The notes below the pieces were generated by a model. It saw nothing but the letters and a program-made list of their open reading frames with translations. It had not been told where the DNA came from and made no database searches. A stretch of DNA of 64,000 bases from Bacteroidetes bacterium SW_9_63_38 (lineage in GTDB: Bacteria > Bacteroidota > Rhodothermia > Rhodothermales > Salinibacteraceae), in contig PXUA01000017.1 in assembly GCA_003022435.1 (NCBI GenBank), forward strand, positions 58,357 through 122,356, read 5' to 3'. Numbering within the stretch: position 1 is the first letter of the stretch; each line of letters opens with the position of its first letter. Of the stretch, positions 1 through 8,898 are shown in pieces. A program made the translations under genes and the position numbers.

Positions 1-1
1 G

Positions 2-625
2 CACAGTGCCGTCTCGCATGCCATCGACACCGTCACCGGCCGGTCCGTCTGCACCGACGGGGTGACGTTCGCCGGCCGGACGGATCCGGCCATCTTTTCG
101 GACGTGTTGCAGGCAAGCGGCGTCCCGGACCCGCCCGCCGTTCTCAACGATGTCCTCCATACGTACGCCGAATGTGCGCAGGATACGATCGAGGCGACGG
201 ATGTCGACGTCCTCCCAGGCGTTCGGCCCCTCCTATCCGCCCTTTCCCGTCGCCCCGATGTACGCCTCGGCCTCGTAACGGGCAACATCGAGTCGGTCGC
301 CCACCACAAGCTCCGCCGGGCTGAACTGGGCTCCCACTTTTCGGTCGGGGCCTTCGGAAGCGACCACGCCAATCGCAACGAATTGCCCCCGATGGCCGTC
401 CGTCGCGCGTCGTCGCAGGGGAGGACATCGTTCTCCGTCCGCGACACCATCGTCATCGGGGACACCCAGCACGACATCCGCTGTGCCCGCGCCTCGGGGA
501 CGCGGGTCGCCGCCGTGTGCACTGGCACCTACGCCCGCGATGACCTGCACGTCCACACCCCAGACTTCCTCTTCGAGACGCTTCAAGATACGCAGGCGGT
601 CGTCGAAAAGCTGCTGGGATCGTGA
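2..625 (+). CDS. HAD-superfamily hydrolase, phosphoglycolate phosphatase-like (5' end outside window)
   Basis: The frame is open to the left edge, so the start codon and the N-terminal nucleophile motif (DxDGT) lie outside; the GTG at 62 is an internal codon. Visible are the cap region and the rest of a HAD core: motif II VTGN at nt 275-286, a Lys in AHHKLRR that fits motif III, and motif IV GDTQHDIRCA, whose acidic residues bind Mg2+. This pattern fits the Gph-type branch, cytoplasmic phosphatases of small phosphorylated metabolites. The substrate cannot be read from the sequence. The family is secure, the exact role is not. Confidence 0.8.
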   Translation, partial: HSAVSHAIDTVTGRSVCTDGVTFAGRTDPAIFSDVLQASGVPDPPAVLNDVLHTYAECAQDTIEATDVDVLPGVRPLLSALSRRPDVRLGLVTGNIESVAHHKLRRAELGSHFSVGAFGSDHANRNELPPMAVRRASSQGRTSFSVRDTIVIGDTQHDIRCARASGTRVAAVCTGTYARDDLHVHTPDFLFETLQDTQAVVEKLLGS

Positions 626-984
626 TCGAAGTCGGCGCGCAACCATTCTCGGCACGATCTTTAAGTAATATTGTGTATGCCGGAATGGGAGTAGGGGCCA
701 ATCCCCTCGGGACCAAGACGGACCCGACCTCAGTAACCTTATAGAGATCGTACACACCGTCGGACGAAACATTCTGCACTGGAGCGGACTCTCCGGTTTC
801 GCTTCTCCTTTTCTGTCCATACTCTGAACGTGATCTCCGTGCTGCTGTACTTTACTTCTCCATTTCGACGGAATTAGACGGACGACGCGAGGCGCCCGGC
901 TCGCCCTGCCCTCGAATTCCCCTTTCTCCGAAGGTGGATGCGTCCGTCTGAATTGTTCATCCAACAGAACGGCTGTTCCCCATA
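626..984. other. Non-coding stretch before the PP2C gene
   Basis: About 360 bases with no convincing reading frame on either strand, less GC-rich than the flanking genes. It probably holds the promoter of the phosphatase gene at 985. No defined regulatory motif was recognised. Confidence 0.5.
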
Positions 985-1821
985 ATGCTACCGATCTCCG
1001 CCCACGGCACGACATTCCCGGGCCGCCGGGATGTCAACCAGGACGACATCTTACATTTTTACCCCTCTCCTGATTCATTTTTCCTCGGGGTTGCAGATGG
1101 GATGGGGGGCGTAGCAGGTGGTCAGATCGCCAGTCAAACGGTCCTGCAGACGGTGGAAACCCATTTGAAGGAGACGTTTGAGCAGGATGTAGAGCCGGAG
1201 ATGCTCAAAGACGTCCTGGGGGTGGCCTTTGAAAAGGCACAGGCGTCGATCCGGGAAATCACCGACCAGGACCCCTCCCTCGAAGGCATGGGAACGACGC
1301 TGACCTGCGTGCTGGGATGCCAGAACCGCTTCATTGCCGGGAATCTGGGCGACAGCCGCGTCTATTACCTGAGCGATGGAGAGATTCACCAGGTCACGGA
1401 GGATCACTCGTACCTCCGGCAGTTCGAGAAAGAGGCCGGAGACCAGGAGATCGATCCGGAATTCGTTGAGCAGTACGGCCACATTATTAACAAGACGCTC
1501 GACGGCACCGACGACGAACCCGACTTCTTTCCGAAGGACCGTCCCCACTACGCCCTCTCGGAAAAAGACGGCTTCCTTCTCTGTTCGGATGGGCTGATCG
1601 TGGACAAGCTGCAGGATCAGAAGCAGCTCTTCAAGTCCTACATGCTCGGCACTCCCGACCTGCAAACCGCAGCCGAGTCACTCGTGTCGCTCGCCTACTA
1701 CTCCGGCTCGACGGACAACATCTCGGTGGTACTCGCGGAGGCCGGCAAGCTCGACCGCGAACTCGGGCGCGTCCGCACCTATCCGTTCCCTCCCCGGGAG
1801 GAGGAAGAGCCCGCTGCGTAA
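985..1821 (+). CDS. PP2C-family serine/threonine protein phosphatase
   Basis: Removes phosphate from Ser/Thr of proteins, using two divalent metals; cytoplasmic, with no signal peptide or membrane segment. The 278 residues cover a whole PP2C catalytic domain: RRDVNQDD at 14-21, VADGMGGVAGG at 36-46 with metal ligand Asp38, GTTLT at 103-107, NLGDSRVYYL near 120-129, LLCSDGL near 197-203 and STDNISVVL near 241. All metal-binding acidic positions expected for the family are present. The start at 985 is the first ATG and puts the first motif at the usual distance. It leads a same-strand set that ends in a Ser/Thr kinase, so the two are probably an antagonistic pair (inference). Confidence 0.92.
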   Translation: MLPISAHGTTFPGRRDVNQDDILHFYPSPDSFFLGVADGMGGVAGGQIASQTVLQTVETHLKETFEQDVEPEMLKDVLGVAFEKAQASIREITDQDPSLEGMGTTLTCVLGCQNRFIAGNLGDSRVYYLSDGEIHQVTEDHSYLRQFEKEAGDQEIDPEFVEQYGHIINKTLDGTDDEPDFFPKDRPHYALSEKDGFLLCSDGLIVDKLQDQKQLFKSYMLGTPDLQTAAESLVSLAYYSGSTDNISVVLAEAGKLDRELGRVRTYPFPPREEEEPAA

Positions 1822-2276
1822 CCCGGCCCGGTTTGTCGACGCTTCCCGTCAGCACGGCTCGCTGTCGGCTTCGTTTTCTTGGTTGTCTTCGAGTTCTCGT
1901 TGTTTATTATGGTGTCTCCTCAACCGTTGGGGTCATGAAGGAACTCGCCTCACAGATATCGTTTCCCAGCACTCTCTACAAGACCGATGTCTGACGTTCC
2001 TCGCTTGCATTCCCCCTCAGATGGTTATAGGTTGCGTTCCAACCGGGGGAATTCCTCTTCCATGTAAATCTTCTGTACACCCGGCTAATCTTGGGGTGTG
2101 CGGCCCCTGCACGTTGCGTTCTCCCCCTTGAGTCCAGCGCGCCTGCCCACTTAAATTTGAATGTGACGGGGAGCAATGCTCTACCCCGGCCCCTCTCGTG
2201 CAGGAGGGCCCCATGGACGATTCGGGACACATTGATTCCGGCTTTACCGCTCAGCTTCCGAGTTATTTTGTCGCCG
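1822..2276. other. Non-coding stretch between PP2C and the secreted repeat protein
   Basis: About 455 bases. The frame of the next gene stays open upstream to 2091, but that part lacks the composition of the coding region and precedes the signal peptide. Seen as leader or promoter sequence; no motif recognised. Confidence 0.45.
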
Positions 2277-3779
2277 ATGATCACCTGTCAGCACATACGC
2301 ACAACGCTCTGCTCTTTCGTTCTGGGGCTGCTCGCGGCGGTCCCGGTTTTGGCCAACGGTGCCTCCACCGGGCCCACCCCGAACGCCCGGTCGGTGAGCG
2401 CTCCCACCTCCTGCGAGAGCTTTGCCCGACGCCAGATGAAGCTGTCGGATCGCCTGCTCAAGCGCTCGAATTACAGCCGGGCCATGAAGGTCCTGAACAG
2501 CACCCTGAGCAACTGCAAGAAAGAGTTCGTGCAGGAAAAGCTGTTTGAGACTATGAAGGAGTGGTACCGGGTTGCGCGGCAGGGAAGCACCAGCGAGTTC
2601 CAGTCTTATATCAGCGCCGTTTCTGAGCAGAAGTACATCACGCCGAACCAGCGCTCATTGCTCGAACAACGCATCCAAAGCCACCTCCTGTCCCTCCTCG
2701 ACCAAGAGTTTTCGCTCGACAACTACAAGCAGGTCTACCAGATCTGTCGGCGGTATCCCCTCTATACCAATGAGAATTTTCGGGGCGAGTACTACTGCGG
2801 CACCGCAGCTGAGAAGCTCGGCGCCGTTGGGAAAGCGAGAAGCTCATACAACTGGTTGCTCGCCAATTGGGAAAGCCAGTCGCTGATCGACCGGGTCACC
2901 CTAACCAAAAAGCTGGAGTCAATGTATCTCCGGGTCGGCCAATTTGATCGTGCATACGAGATGGCCCGCGAGATTGCCATCAAGGAAGGGACACCGGAAT
3001 CGATTATCTCTACGCTTATCTCCATCCGCGGGAATTTCCTGGCTCCCTTCCTGACGTCGAGTGCTCACTTTTACAAACAACAGCCGAGTGATGAGGCCTC
3101 CCGTCACATCGACAGGGAGCTTCCGCGGGTTTCCTTTCCGCGGTACGTGCGAGCGTTCTATTTCCTCGACTCAGGAGGGAGTCTGGATCGCGGCATGTTC
3201 GGCGGGGGCGCGACCAAACCACCAGCTCAGCTCCTCGAAACGGTCTCCGGCTCAGTCTCGATCCTCCGCGGCGAGAAAGTTTCCAACTTAGCGTGGCTTG
3301 TCACCCCGGTTGGGTCCAGATACCTCGTCCTCGAGTTCAGCGTCACGACCACTCCGGAGGAGAATGTACGGCTGGAAAATGTACAGCAAAATGTCAAAGA
3401 CGAGGCGCAATGGGACAAGTTGTACAGTCTGGAGTTCGAAAAGACATCGCCGGCCGTAGGAAGCGCCATCGGAACTGTTTTCGGAGCTGCAAACATTGAT
3501 GGGGCCAACTTTGCGGCCTACGACGAAATCTTTGACGATTCGTCGGTTCTAAGCTACTATTGTATTCAAAATTCCTCCGAGGAAATTGAGGAGTCGTTCA
3601 ACCTCAACCGGTCAAAGCTCGAGTACGATGAAAGCACGTGGAACCGGACCTCGAATACTCCTGCGCTTTACCATCACTCGATCACGTACGACGGCATGTC
3701 GCTGCGAGAGGTCGTGTGGCCAAACTTCGTTGACGGCTCATGGACCGGGGTTGTTCGCGTCGGTCTCGTTCAAAGCTAA
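2277..3779 (+). CDS. Secreted helical-repeat protein of unknown function
   Basis: 500 residues from the ATG at 2277, chosen because it directly precedes a classic signal peptide (hydrophobic core CSFVLGLLAAVPVLA, cleavage near residue 27). The first half is rich in amphipathic helices with TPR-like spacing (for example RAMKVLNSTLSNCKK and NYKQVYQICRRYP). The second half, from about residue 330, looks beta-rich. No catalytic motif and no family was recognised. It ends 32 bases before the membrane OB/FHA gene, so the two are very likely co-transcribed, which suggests an exported partner or sensor in the same signalling unit (inference). Confidence 0.75.
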   Translation: MITCQHIRTTLCSFVLGLLAAVPVLANGASTGPTPNARSVSAPTSCESFARRQMKLSDRLLKRSNYSRAMKVLNSTLSNCKKEFVQEKLFETMKEWYRVARQGSTSEFQSYISAVSEQKYITPNQRSLLEQRIQSHLLSLLDQEFSLDNYKQVYQICRRYPLYTNENFRGEYYCGTAAEKLGAVGKARSSYNWLLANWESQSLIDRVTLTKKLESMYLRVGQFDRAYEMAREIAIKEGTPESIISTLISIRGNFLAPFLTSSAHFYKQQPSDEASRHIDRELPRVSFPRYVRAFYFLDSGGSLDRGMFGGGATKPPAQLLETVSGSVSILRGEKVSNLAWLVTPVGSRYLVLEFSVTTTPEENVRLENVQQNVKDEAQWDKLYSLEFEKTSPAVGSAIGTVFGAANIDGANFAAYDEIFDDSSVLSYYCIQNSSEEIEESFNLNRSKLEYDESTWNRTSNTPALYHHSITYDGMSLREVVWPNFVDGSWTGVVRVGLVQS

Positions 3780-3811
3780 AAATCGTAAGCCAACTTCTGA
3801 TGACTTTCCCC

Positions 3812-4888
3812 ATGAATCGGTACGTGAAAGACATCGCTTCACTCGTGCGATCATTCACCTGGGTCTGTTTCCTATTGATCGTCGGAACGGCGGGGGTGCA
3901 TGCCCAAACCTCGATTAGTGAGATCAACGGGAACCCCGGAAAATATCGCGGACAAACTGTGACGGTCCAGGGCACCGTTGATCGCCACGTCGACAGTGGA
4001 GCCGACACCGACACAAAGAACTACATTATCAAGGACGACAGCGGCCAGGAGATTCGGGCGAAAACCACGAAGAAGCCGCCAAGCACGGGCGCTCAGTACA
4101 CGGTGGAGGGCGTCATCGAAATCAGTCCGTTTAACCGGAAGCCCGTCCTGGAGGAAAAGAGCCGTTCGGAAATCGCCAGTGCCGACGAGAAAAAGTCAGA
4201 TTCCGGCGAGTCGCTCCGACAGGGCTTCTCGACAATTACCGTCTACCTGATCTTCGGCCTCGGCTTCCTCGTCGTCATCGTGCTCGTCTACTTTGCCTAC
4301 GCGAGCCAGGACCAGAATGAACCTGCCCCTGCGGCCCCAGTTCAGGATGGAACGACCGACGAGCAAGACGACGAGTCCGACCTCTCCACGACGGAAATCG
4401 GCGACGGCGAAGAATCGGACTCCGGCTTTCCGGAGCCCTCCGGCGACCGGATTAAGTCCGAATCAAGCAGTTCCGAAACGTCCGAGGAAGACAGTGAAGG
4501 CCCTGAAACGCTGAAGTTCAAGGCGCCCCCGAAGACGATGAAGTTCGTCCCGGGCCGCCTCGTCATCGCGGCGGGACCGGACCAGGGGAAGGAATTCCGC
4601 ATTGCCGGCCGCCCAACCCCCGAAGGCAACGTCGTCACGATCGGCCGTGCCGAAGTGGAAGGCGAACGCGCCTTTGCCCACATTCAGCTTGGAGACACCT
4701 ACCGCACCGTTTCTCGCATGCAGGCTGAGATCATTCAGCAGGACCAAACCATCCTGTTGAAGAATACCAGTGAGACAAACCCCACGATCGTGAATGGGGA
4801 TAATTTGCCCACCGGTGAAACGGTCGAGCTTCAAGACGGTGACATGATCCGGATGGGCGAGCTCATGCTTCGGTATGAGCGGGACTAG
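3812..4888 (+). CDS. Membrane protein: exported OB-like domain, one TM helix, cytoplasmic FHA domain
   Basis: 358 residues from the ATG at 3812; an ATG at 3800 is an alternative but lengthens the n-region before the signal sequence (core CFLLIVGTAGVHA, cleaved near 31). Residues about 33-110 (SEINGNPGKYRGQTVTVQGT onward) resemble a small OB-fold domain. A TM helix near 140-163 (VYLIFGLGFLVVIVLVYFAY) is followed by a long acidic Ser/Glu linker and an FHA domain from about 245 to the end, with VTIGR and VSRMQAEI. FHA domains bind phosphothreonine; the usual SRxH reads SRMQ here. Predicted topology puts the FHA domain inside the cell, where the downstream kinase could supply its ligand (inference). 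Confidence 0.85.
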   Translation: MNRYVKDIASLVRSFTWVCFLLIVGTAGVHAQTSISEINGNPGKYRGQTVTVQGTVDRHVDSGADTDTKNYIIKDDSGQEIRAKTTKKPPSTGAQYTVEGVIEISPFNRKPVLEEKSRSEIASADEKKSDSGESLRQGFSTITVYLIFGLGFLVVIVLVYFAYASQDQNEPAPAAPVQDGTTDEQDDESDLSTTEIGDGEESDSGFPEPSGDRIKSESSSSETSEEDSEGPETLKFKAPPKTMKFVPGRLVIAAGPDQGKEFRIAGRPTPEGNVVTIGRAEVEGERAFAHIQLGDTYRTVSRMQAEIIQQDQTILLKNTSETNPTIVNGDNLPTGETVELQDGDMIRMGELMLRYERD

Positions 4889-5210
4889 CCGCCTCCGTCT
4901 CATTCGACGACGGAGAGAGCGGGATCCCCCCTTCGAGACCGACCGACATCTTCGTGGGGTTGGGTCCCGCTTTCCCTTTCTGCCAACTGTAGGATCTGGC
5001 AAACTTATTGCTGAATGATATGTGGGAGGGCAACGGTTCTACGATTCTTTCTGCCCAAGAACCGCATCGGTCGTACCCCCCCTCTCCGTTTCATTCCTAC
5101 TCGGGTTTACATCGTCGGTCTTTCCGATTTTCTGTTCCCGCCCGCGGACCCCGACCGAGGTCTCCGGGCGACTTCTGGAACAGTCGCAGTGCACGAAACG
5201 CACCCTGGAC
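4889..5210. other. Spacer before the kinase gene
   Basis: About 320 bases. It holds a terminator-like hairpin near 4918-4971 and then a pyrimidine-rich leader. The kinase frame is open upstream to 5022, but without a credible domain before the zinc ribbon. Confidence 0.4.
4918..4981 (+). terminator. Possible terminator after the OB/FHA gene
   Basis: GCGGGA at 4919-4924 pairs with TCCCGC at 4965-4970, with further C/G pairing inside the arms, followed by TTTCCCTTTC. The loop is long and the T tract imperfect, so this may only attenuate. Confidence 0.4.
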
Positions 5211-7331
5211 ATGTCCGAAGCCACAAAGCGTTGTCCGTATTGTCAAGAGGAGATCCTTGAAGCTGCCCGCAAGTGTAAACATTGCGGCGAGTGGCTGGAG
5301 GATCCTCCTGAAACGTCCTCCTCGGGGACAATGTCGACCAATCCCGAGACGCTGGTTCGGGATGCAATGTCGTCCGAGTACAATATTCAGAAGGAACTTG
5401 GACGCGGTGGCATGGCGATTGTCTACAAGGCGGTCCAGGAAAACCTGGGACGCGAGGTGGCCCTGAAGGTGTTGCCGCAGGGCATGACTCACGACGAGAA
5501 GACGGTGGAACGGTTTCACCGCGAAGCGCAGTCGGCCGCCCAGCTCAGCCACACCAACATCGTCACGATCTTCGACGAGGGCGAGTTGAACGGCGTCCAC
5601 TTCATGGCCATGGAGTACTTGAAAGGACGCGACCTGCATGAGATTGTGCAGGAGGAAGGACCGGTGTCCCCCGAGGAAGCCGTCAGCCTCATCGCCCCGA
5701 TGGCCGACGCGCTCGGATACGCCCACGAGCAAGGCACCATCCACCGCGACGTGAAAAGCTCGAACGTGATGGTGACCGACGTGGGGCGGCCCGTACTCAT
5801 GGACTTCGGGATTGCCTACGCCGGCTCCGACTCGCGCCTCACCCAGACCGGTACGGTGCTCGGCACCCCGGAATACATGAGCCCGGAACAGGCGCGTGGC
5901 AACGATGTCGACGCGCGGGGCGACCTGTACAGCCTCGGTGTTGTACTCTACGAGGCCCTCACCGGCGAGATGCCCCATACCGGGGGACACCCGATGAGTG
6001 TGGTCTACAAGGTTCTGCACGAGTCCTACACGCCCCCCAGCCAGCTCAACAGCGACATTCCGGACTGGCTGGAGCAAATTATCGCCAAACTACTGAAGAA
6101 GGATCCCGGAGACCGATACCAAACCGGTCAGAAAGCCGCCGGGGCTCTCGAGGCGAAGGATCCGGGCGAAGAGGTGGAGGTCCCCTCGCCTACCGGCGAC
6201 GGTGCCGCTGGCCCGGACGATGTAGCCATGGATACCGGCGGGGGCGACGGCGGTGACCCTGGTGAGACGCAGGTGTATCGCCCCGGCGACGACGGCCCCG
6301 AAGAGCCGAAGCCTGAACCAGCCGGCATGACCGATACGGCCACCGCCGCCGAGGAGGAGCAGGAAGCAGGCACCGATCAAGAAATTGAGGAGACCGTCAC
6401 CACGGACGGCTCCGGCGACGAACCCCAGCGTCAGCGCCTCCACATCGTCCGCACGCTCGAAGGCAACGCCGACTGGGTGAATGCGGTCTCGTTCTCGCCG
6501 GACGGGCAGTTCGCCCTCTCCGGCGCCGACGGGAATACGATCAAGCTCTGGGAGGTCGTAACGGGCCGCGAAATTCAAACCTTCCACGGCCTCACGGAAC
6601 AGCCCATCTCCGTTGCCCTGTCCCCGGACGGTGACCGCCTTGTGTCCGAAACCTCGGACGGCATCGTGCGCCTCTGGGACGTGGACAGCGGCGACGCCAT
6701 TCGCACCATTGAGAACAATTCGGAGGCCGTCCTGGGCTCCACCTTCTCCCCCGACGGCCAACACATCCTCTCCGGAGGCGACGCGTCCGGCACCCTTCAC
6801 CTGTGGGACACGGAGACCGGAGACCTGGTTCGCCGCTTCGACGACAACGACGAAGCAATCTTCTCGGTCGCCTTCTCGCCCGATGGCAAGTACGTGCTCT
6901 CCGGCAGCGGGCAGTCCGGCACGCTCAAGCTGTGGGACCCGGACACGGGGAAGGTGGTGCGCATCTTCGATGAGGGCGACTGGGACTCCACATACGTCTT
7001 CTCTGTGGCCTTCTCTCCGGACGGCCAGTACGCTCTTTCCGGGAGCGACGATATGACGGCCCGCCTCTGGGACGTGGAGTCCGGCAAGTTGCTCCGCACC
7101 TTCGAGGGCCACTCCGGCCTCGTGATCGCTGTGGCCTTCTCTCCGGACGGCCAGTACGTTCTGAGCGGAAGCAGCGATATGACCGTCCAGCTCTGGAAGG
7201 TGGAAGACGGCAGCCTCGGGTACGTCTTCGAGGGCGATGCGGAAGGCGTCAACGCGATTGCCTTTTCGCCCGACGGCCGCTACGTCCTCTCCGGCAGCAA
7301 GGACGAAGACGTCAAGCTCTGGACGCCGTAG
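5211..7331 (+). CDS. Serine/threonine protein kinase with N-terminal zinc ribbon and C-terminal seven-blade WD40 propeller
   Basis: 706 residues from the ATG at 5211, which places a zinc ribbon right at the N terminus (Cys8, Cys11, Cys22, Cys25). The Hanks-type kinase domain is complete: GRGGMAIVYKA near 64-74, VALKVLP with the ATP-binding Lys near 85, HRDVKSSN near 178-185, DFG near 198 and GTPEYMSPEQ near 219. A long acidic, low-complexity linker (about 310-405) leads to seven WD40 repeats, each carrying a form of FSPDG and most LW(D/E). No TM helix is seen, unlike many bacterial PASTA-type kinases, so it should be cytoplasmic. WD40 domains usually dock partners. It ends the block that begins with the PP2C gene. 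Confidence 0.95.
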   Translation: MSEATKRCPYCQEEILEAARKCKHCGEWLEDPPETSSSGTMSTNPETLVRDAMSSEYNIQKELGRGGMAIVYKAVQENLGREVALKVLPQGMTHDEKTVERFHREAQSAAQLSHTNIVTIFDEGELNGVHFMAMEYLKGRDLHEIVQEEGPVSPEEAVSLIAPMADALGYAHEQGTIHRDVKSSNVMVTDVGRPVLMDFGIAYAGSDSRLTQTGTVLGTPEYMSPEQARGNDVDARGDLYSLGVVLYEALTGEMPHTGGHPMSVVYKVLHESYTPPSQLNSDIPDWLEQIIAKLLKKDPGDRYQTGQKAAGALEAKDPGEEVEVPSPTGDGAAGPDDVAMDTGGGDGGDPGETQVYRPGDDGPEEPKPEPAGMTDTATAAEEEQEAGTDQEIEETVTTDGSGDEPQRQRLHIVRTLEGNADWVNAVSFSPDGQFALSGADGNTIKLWEVVTGREIQTFHGLTEQPISVALSPDGDRLVSETSDGIVRLWDVDSGDAIRTIENNSEAVLGSTFSPDGQHILSGGDASGTLHLWDTETGDLVRRFDDNDEAIFSVAFSPDGKYVLSGSGQSGTLKLWDPDTGKVVRIFDEGDWDSTYVFSVAFSPDGQYALSGSDDMTARLWDVESGKLLRTFEGHSGLVIAVAFSPDGQYVLSGSSDMTVQLWKVEDGSLGYVFEGDAEGVNAIAFSPDGRYVLSGSKDEDVKLWTP

Positions 7332-7367
7332 CGTCTGTCCCTGCATATTGGCTCGGCCCAAGAACGC

Positions 7368-7403
7368 AAAGGGGAGAGGCCCGATCACGGCCTCCCCCCT
7401 TCT
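7368..7403. terminator. Bidirectional terminator-like hairpin between convergent genes
   Basis: GAGGCC pairs with GGCCTC across a loop of about 7 bases, extended by a GGGG/CCCC run and A/T pairs (AAAGGGG on the left, CCCCCTT on the right). It sits in the 110-base gap between the convergent kinase and hemL genes and could serve both. Confidence 0.5.
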
Positions 7404-7441
7404 CTACGTCCTGCACAGGGAGCCCTCTTCCTCCCCCCTTG

Positions 7442-8755
7442 CTACTGAATCCGCTCCAGGGCCGCCCGCTGGGCCTTGAGGGTGGCCTCCAATTCCTCGT
7501 TCCCGTGCTCGGTGCCGAAGAAGATCGCTTCGAACTGCGACGGCGGCAGGTAGATGCCCTCCTCCAACATTGCGTGGAAGTAGGCCGCGTACGCGTCCGT
7601 GTCCGTCGTCTTCGCCGTCTCCTGATCCACCACCGTCTCGTCGGTGAAGAAGAGACTGGCCATTGCCCCCACCCGGTTGGTGGTGTAATCGAGCCCCAGC
7701 GCGTCGAGATTTCGGTGTATGCCCTCTTCGAACGCTCGGCCGAACGCTTCGAGTTCGTCGTAGATGGTGTCTTTCTCCGCGGCGATCTTAGAAAGGACTG
7801 CGTGCCCAGCGCGCATGGCAAGCGGATTGCCGCTCAGGGTTCCGGCCTGATAGACCGGCCCATCCGGGGCAATGTGGTCCATGATCTCCTGCTTGCCGCC
7901 GTACGCCCCCACCGGCAGCCCGCCACCGATGATTTTGCCGAGACACGTGAGATCGGGCGTGACGCCGTACCGCTCCTGGGCCCCACCGGGTGCCACCCGA
8001 AAGCCAGTCATGACCTCGTCAAAAATGAGAACGATGTCGTTATCGTCACAGATCTCCCGCAGCCCCTCTAAAAAGCCGGGCTCGGGGGGAATGCACCCCA
8101 TGTTGCCCGCAATGGGTTCCAGGATCATGCAGGCGATGTCGCCCGCGTGCGCCTCCACGAGCCGCTCCACATGCGTCAAGTCGTTGAACGGGGCCAGAAG
8201 CGTGTCCTTCGCGTTGCCCTCGGTCACGCCGGGCGAGTCCGGCTTGCTCAGGGTCATCGGTCCGCTCCCCGCCGCGATGAGGAAGAAGTCGCCGTGGCCA
8301 TGGTAGTTGCCCTCGAACTTGATGATCTTGTCGCGTCCGGTGTAGCCGCGGGCCAGACGAGCAGCACTCATGGTGGCCTCGGTGCCCGAGTTGACCATGC
8401 GCACCTTTTCGACCGACGGCACGAGGTCGCACACCAGATCCGCAACCTCAATCTCAATCTCCGTCGGGGCGCCGAACGACGTTGACGCCTCGGCCTGCTC
8501 CTGAACCGCCTCCACCACGTCGGGGTGGGCGTGTCCAAACAGCATCGGCCCCCAGGACCCCACGTAGTCCACGTACTCGTGCCCATCGGCATCCGTCAGG
8601 TAGGCCCCCTCGGCCTCCTCAATGAAAAGCGGGGTGCCGCCGACGCTGTCAAAGGCGCGGGCCGGGGAGTTGACCCCGCCCGGGATGGACCGCTGGGCGT
8701 GGCCGTACAGGTGGTGACTCCGGCGAAGGTCGAGCGAGGACGGAGCAACTTCCAT
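7442..8755 (-). CDS. hemL: Glutamate-1-semialdehyde 2,1-aminomutase
   Basis: PLP enzyme that turns glutamate-1-semialdehyde into 5-aminolevulinate, the first committed tetrapyrrole precursor of the C5 pathway. 437 residues, the usual length. Visible are PGGVNSPARAF near the N terminus, GTEATMSAARLARG, the cofactor-binding IFDEVMTGFR, and CLGKIIGGGLPVGAYGG with the Schiff-base Lys near residue 272. It is the last gene of a minus-strand run with hemF and hemH, which fits a shared heme pathway. Confidence 0.97.
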   Translation of the reverse strand: MEVAPSSLDLRRSHHLYGHAQRSIPGGVNSPARAFDSVGGTPLFIEEAEGAYLTDADGHEYVDYVGSWGPMLFGHAHPDVVEAVQEQAEASTSFGAPTEIEIEVADLVCDLVPSVEKVRMVNSGTEATMSAARLARGYTGRDKIIKFEGNYHGHGDFFLIAAGSGPMTLSKPDSPGVTEGNAKDTLLAPFNDLTHVERLVEAHAGDIACMILEPIAGNMGCIPPEPGFLEGLREICDDNDIVLIFDEVMTGFRVAPGGAQERYGVTPDLTCLGKIIGGGLPVGAYGGKQEIMDHIAPDGPVYQAGTLSGNPLAMRAGHAVLSKIAAEKDTIYDELEAFGRAFEEGIHRNLDALGLDYTTNRVGAMASLFFTDETVVDQETAKTTDTDAYAAYFHAMLEEGIYLPPSQFEAIFFGTEHGNEELEATLKAQRAALERIQ

Positions 8756-8898
8756 GGTGCGTGTCGATTGGTCGAGAAATGGGTCTGTCTTGGAAGAAAG
8801 TCGTACTGCAGTCTATGTGCTGAACGCCCCAAGCCGGACGGATGGTTCAGTCGTCCGGGGCACCGTCGAGACTCGTTACCGATTCATCGCGTCTCGGC

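Noticed and set aside
985..7331. Type VI secretion locus suggested by the kinase/phosphatase/FHA set
   Set aside because: No Tss, Hcp, VgrG or ClpV gene in the region; only the regulatory domains are shared.
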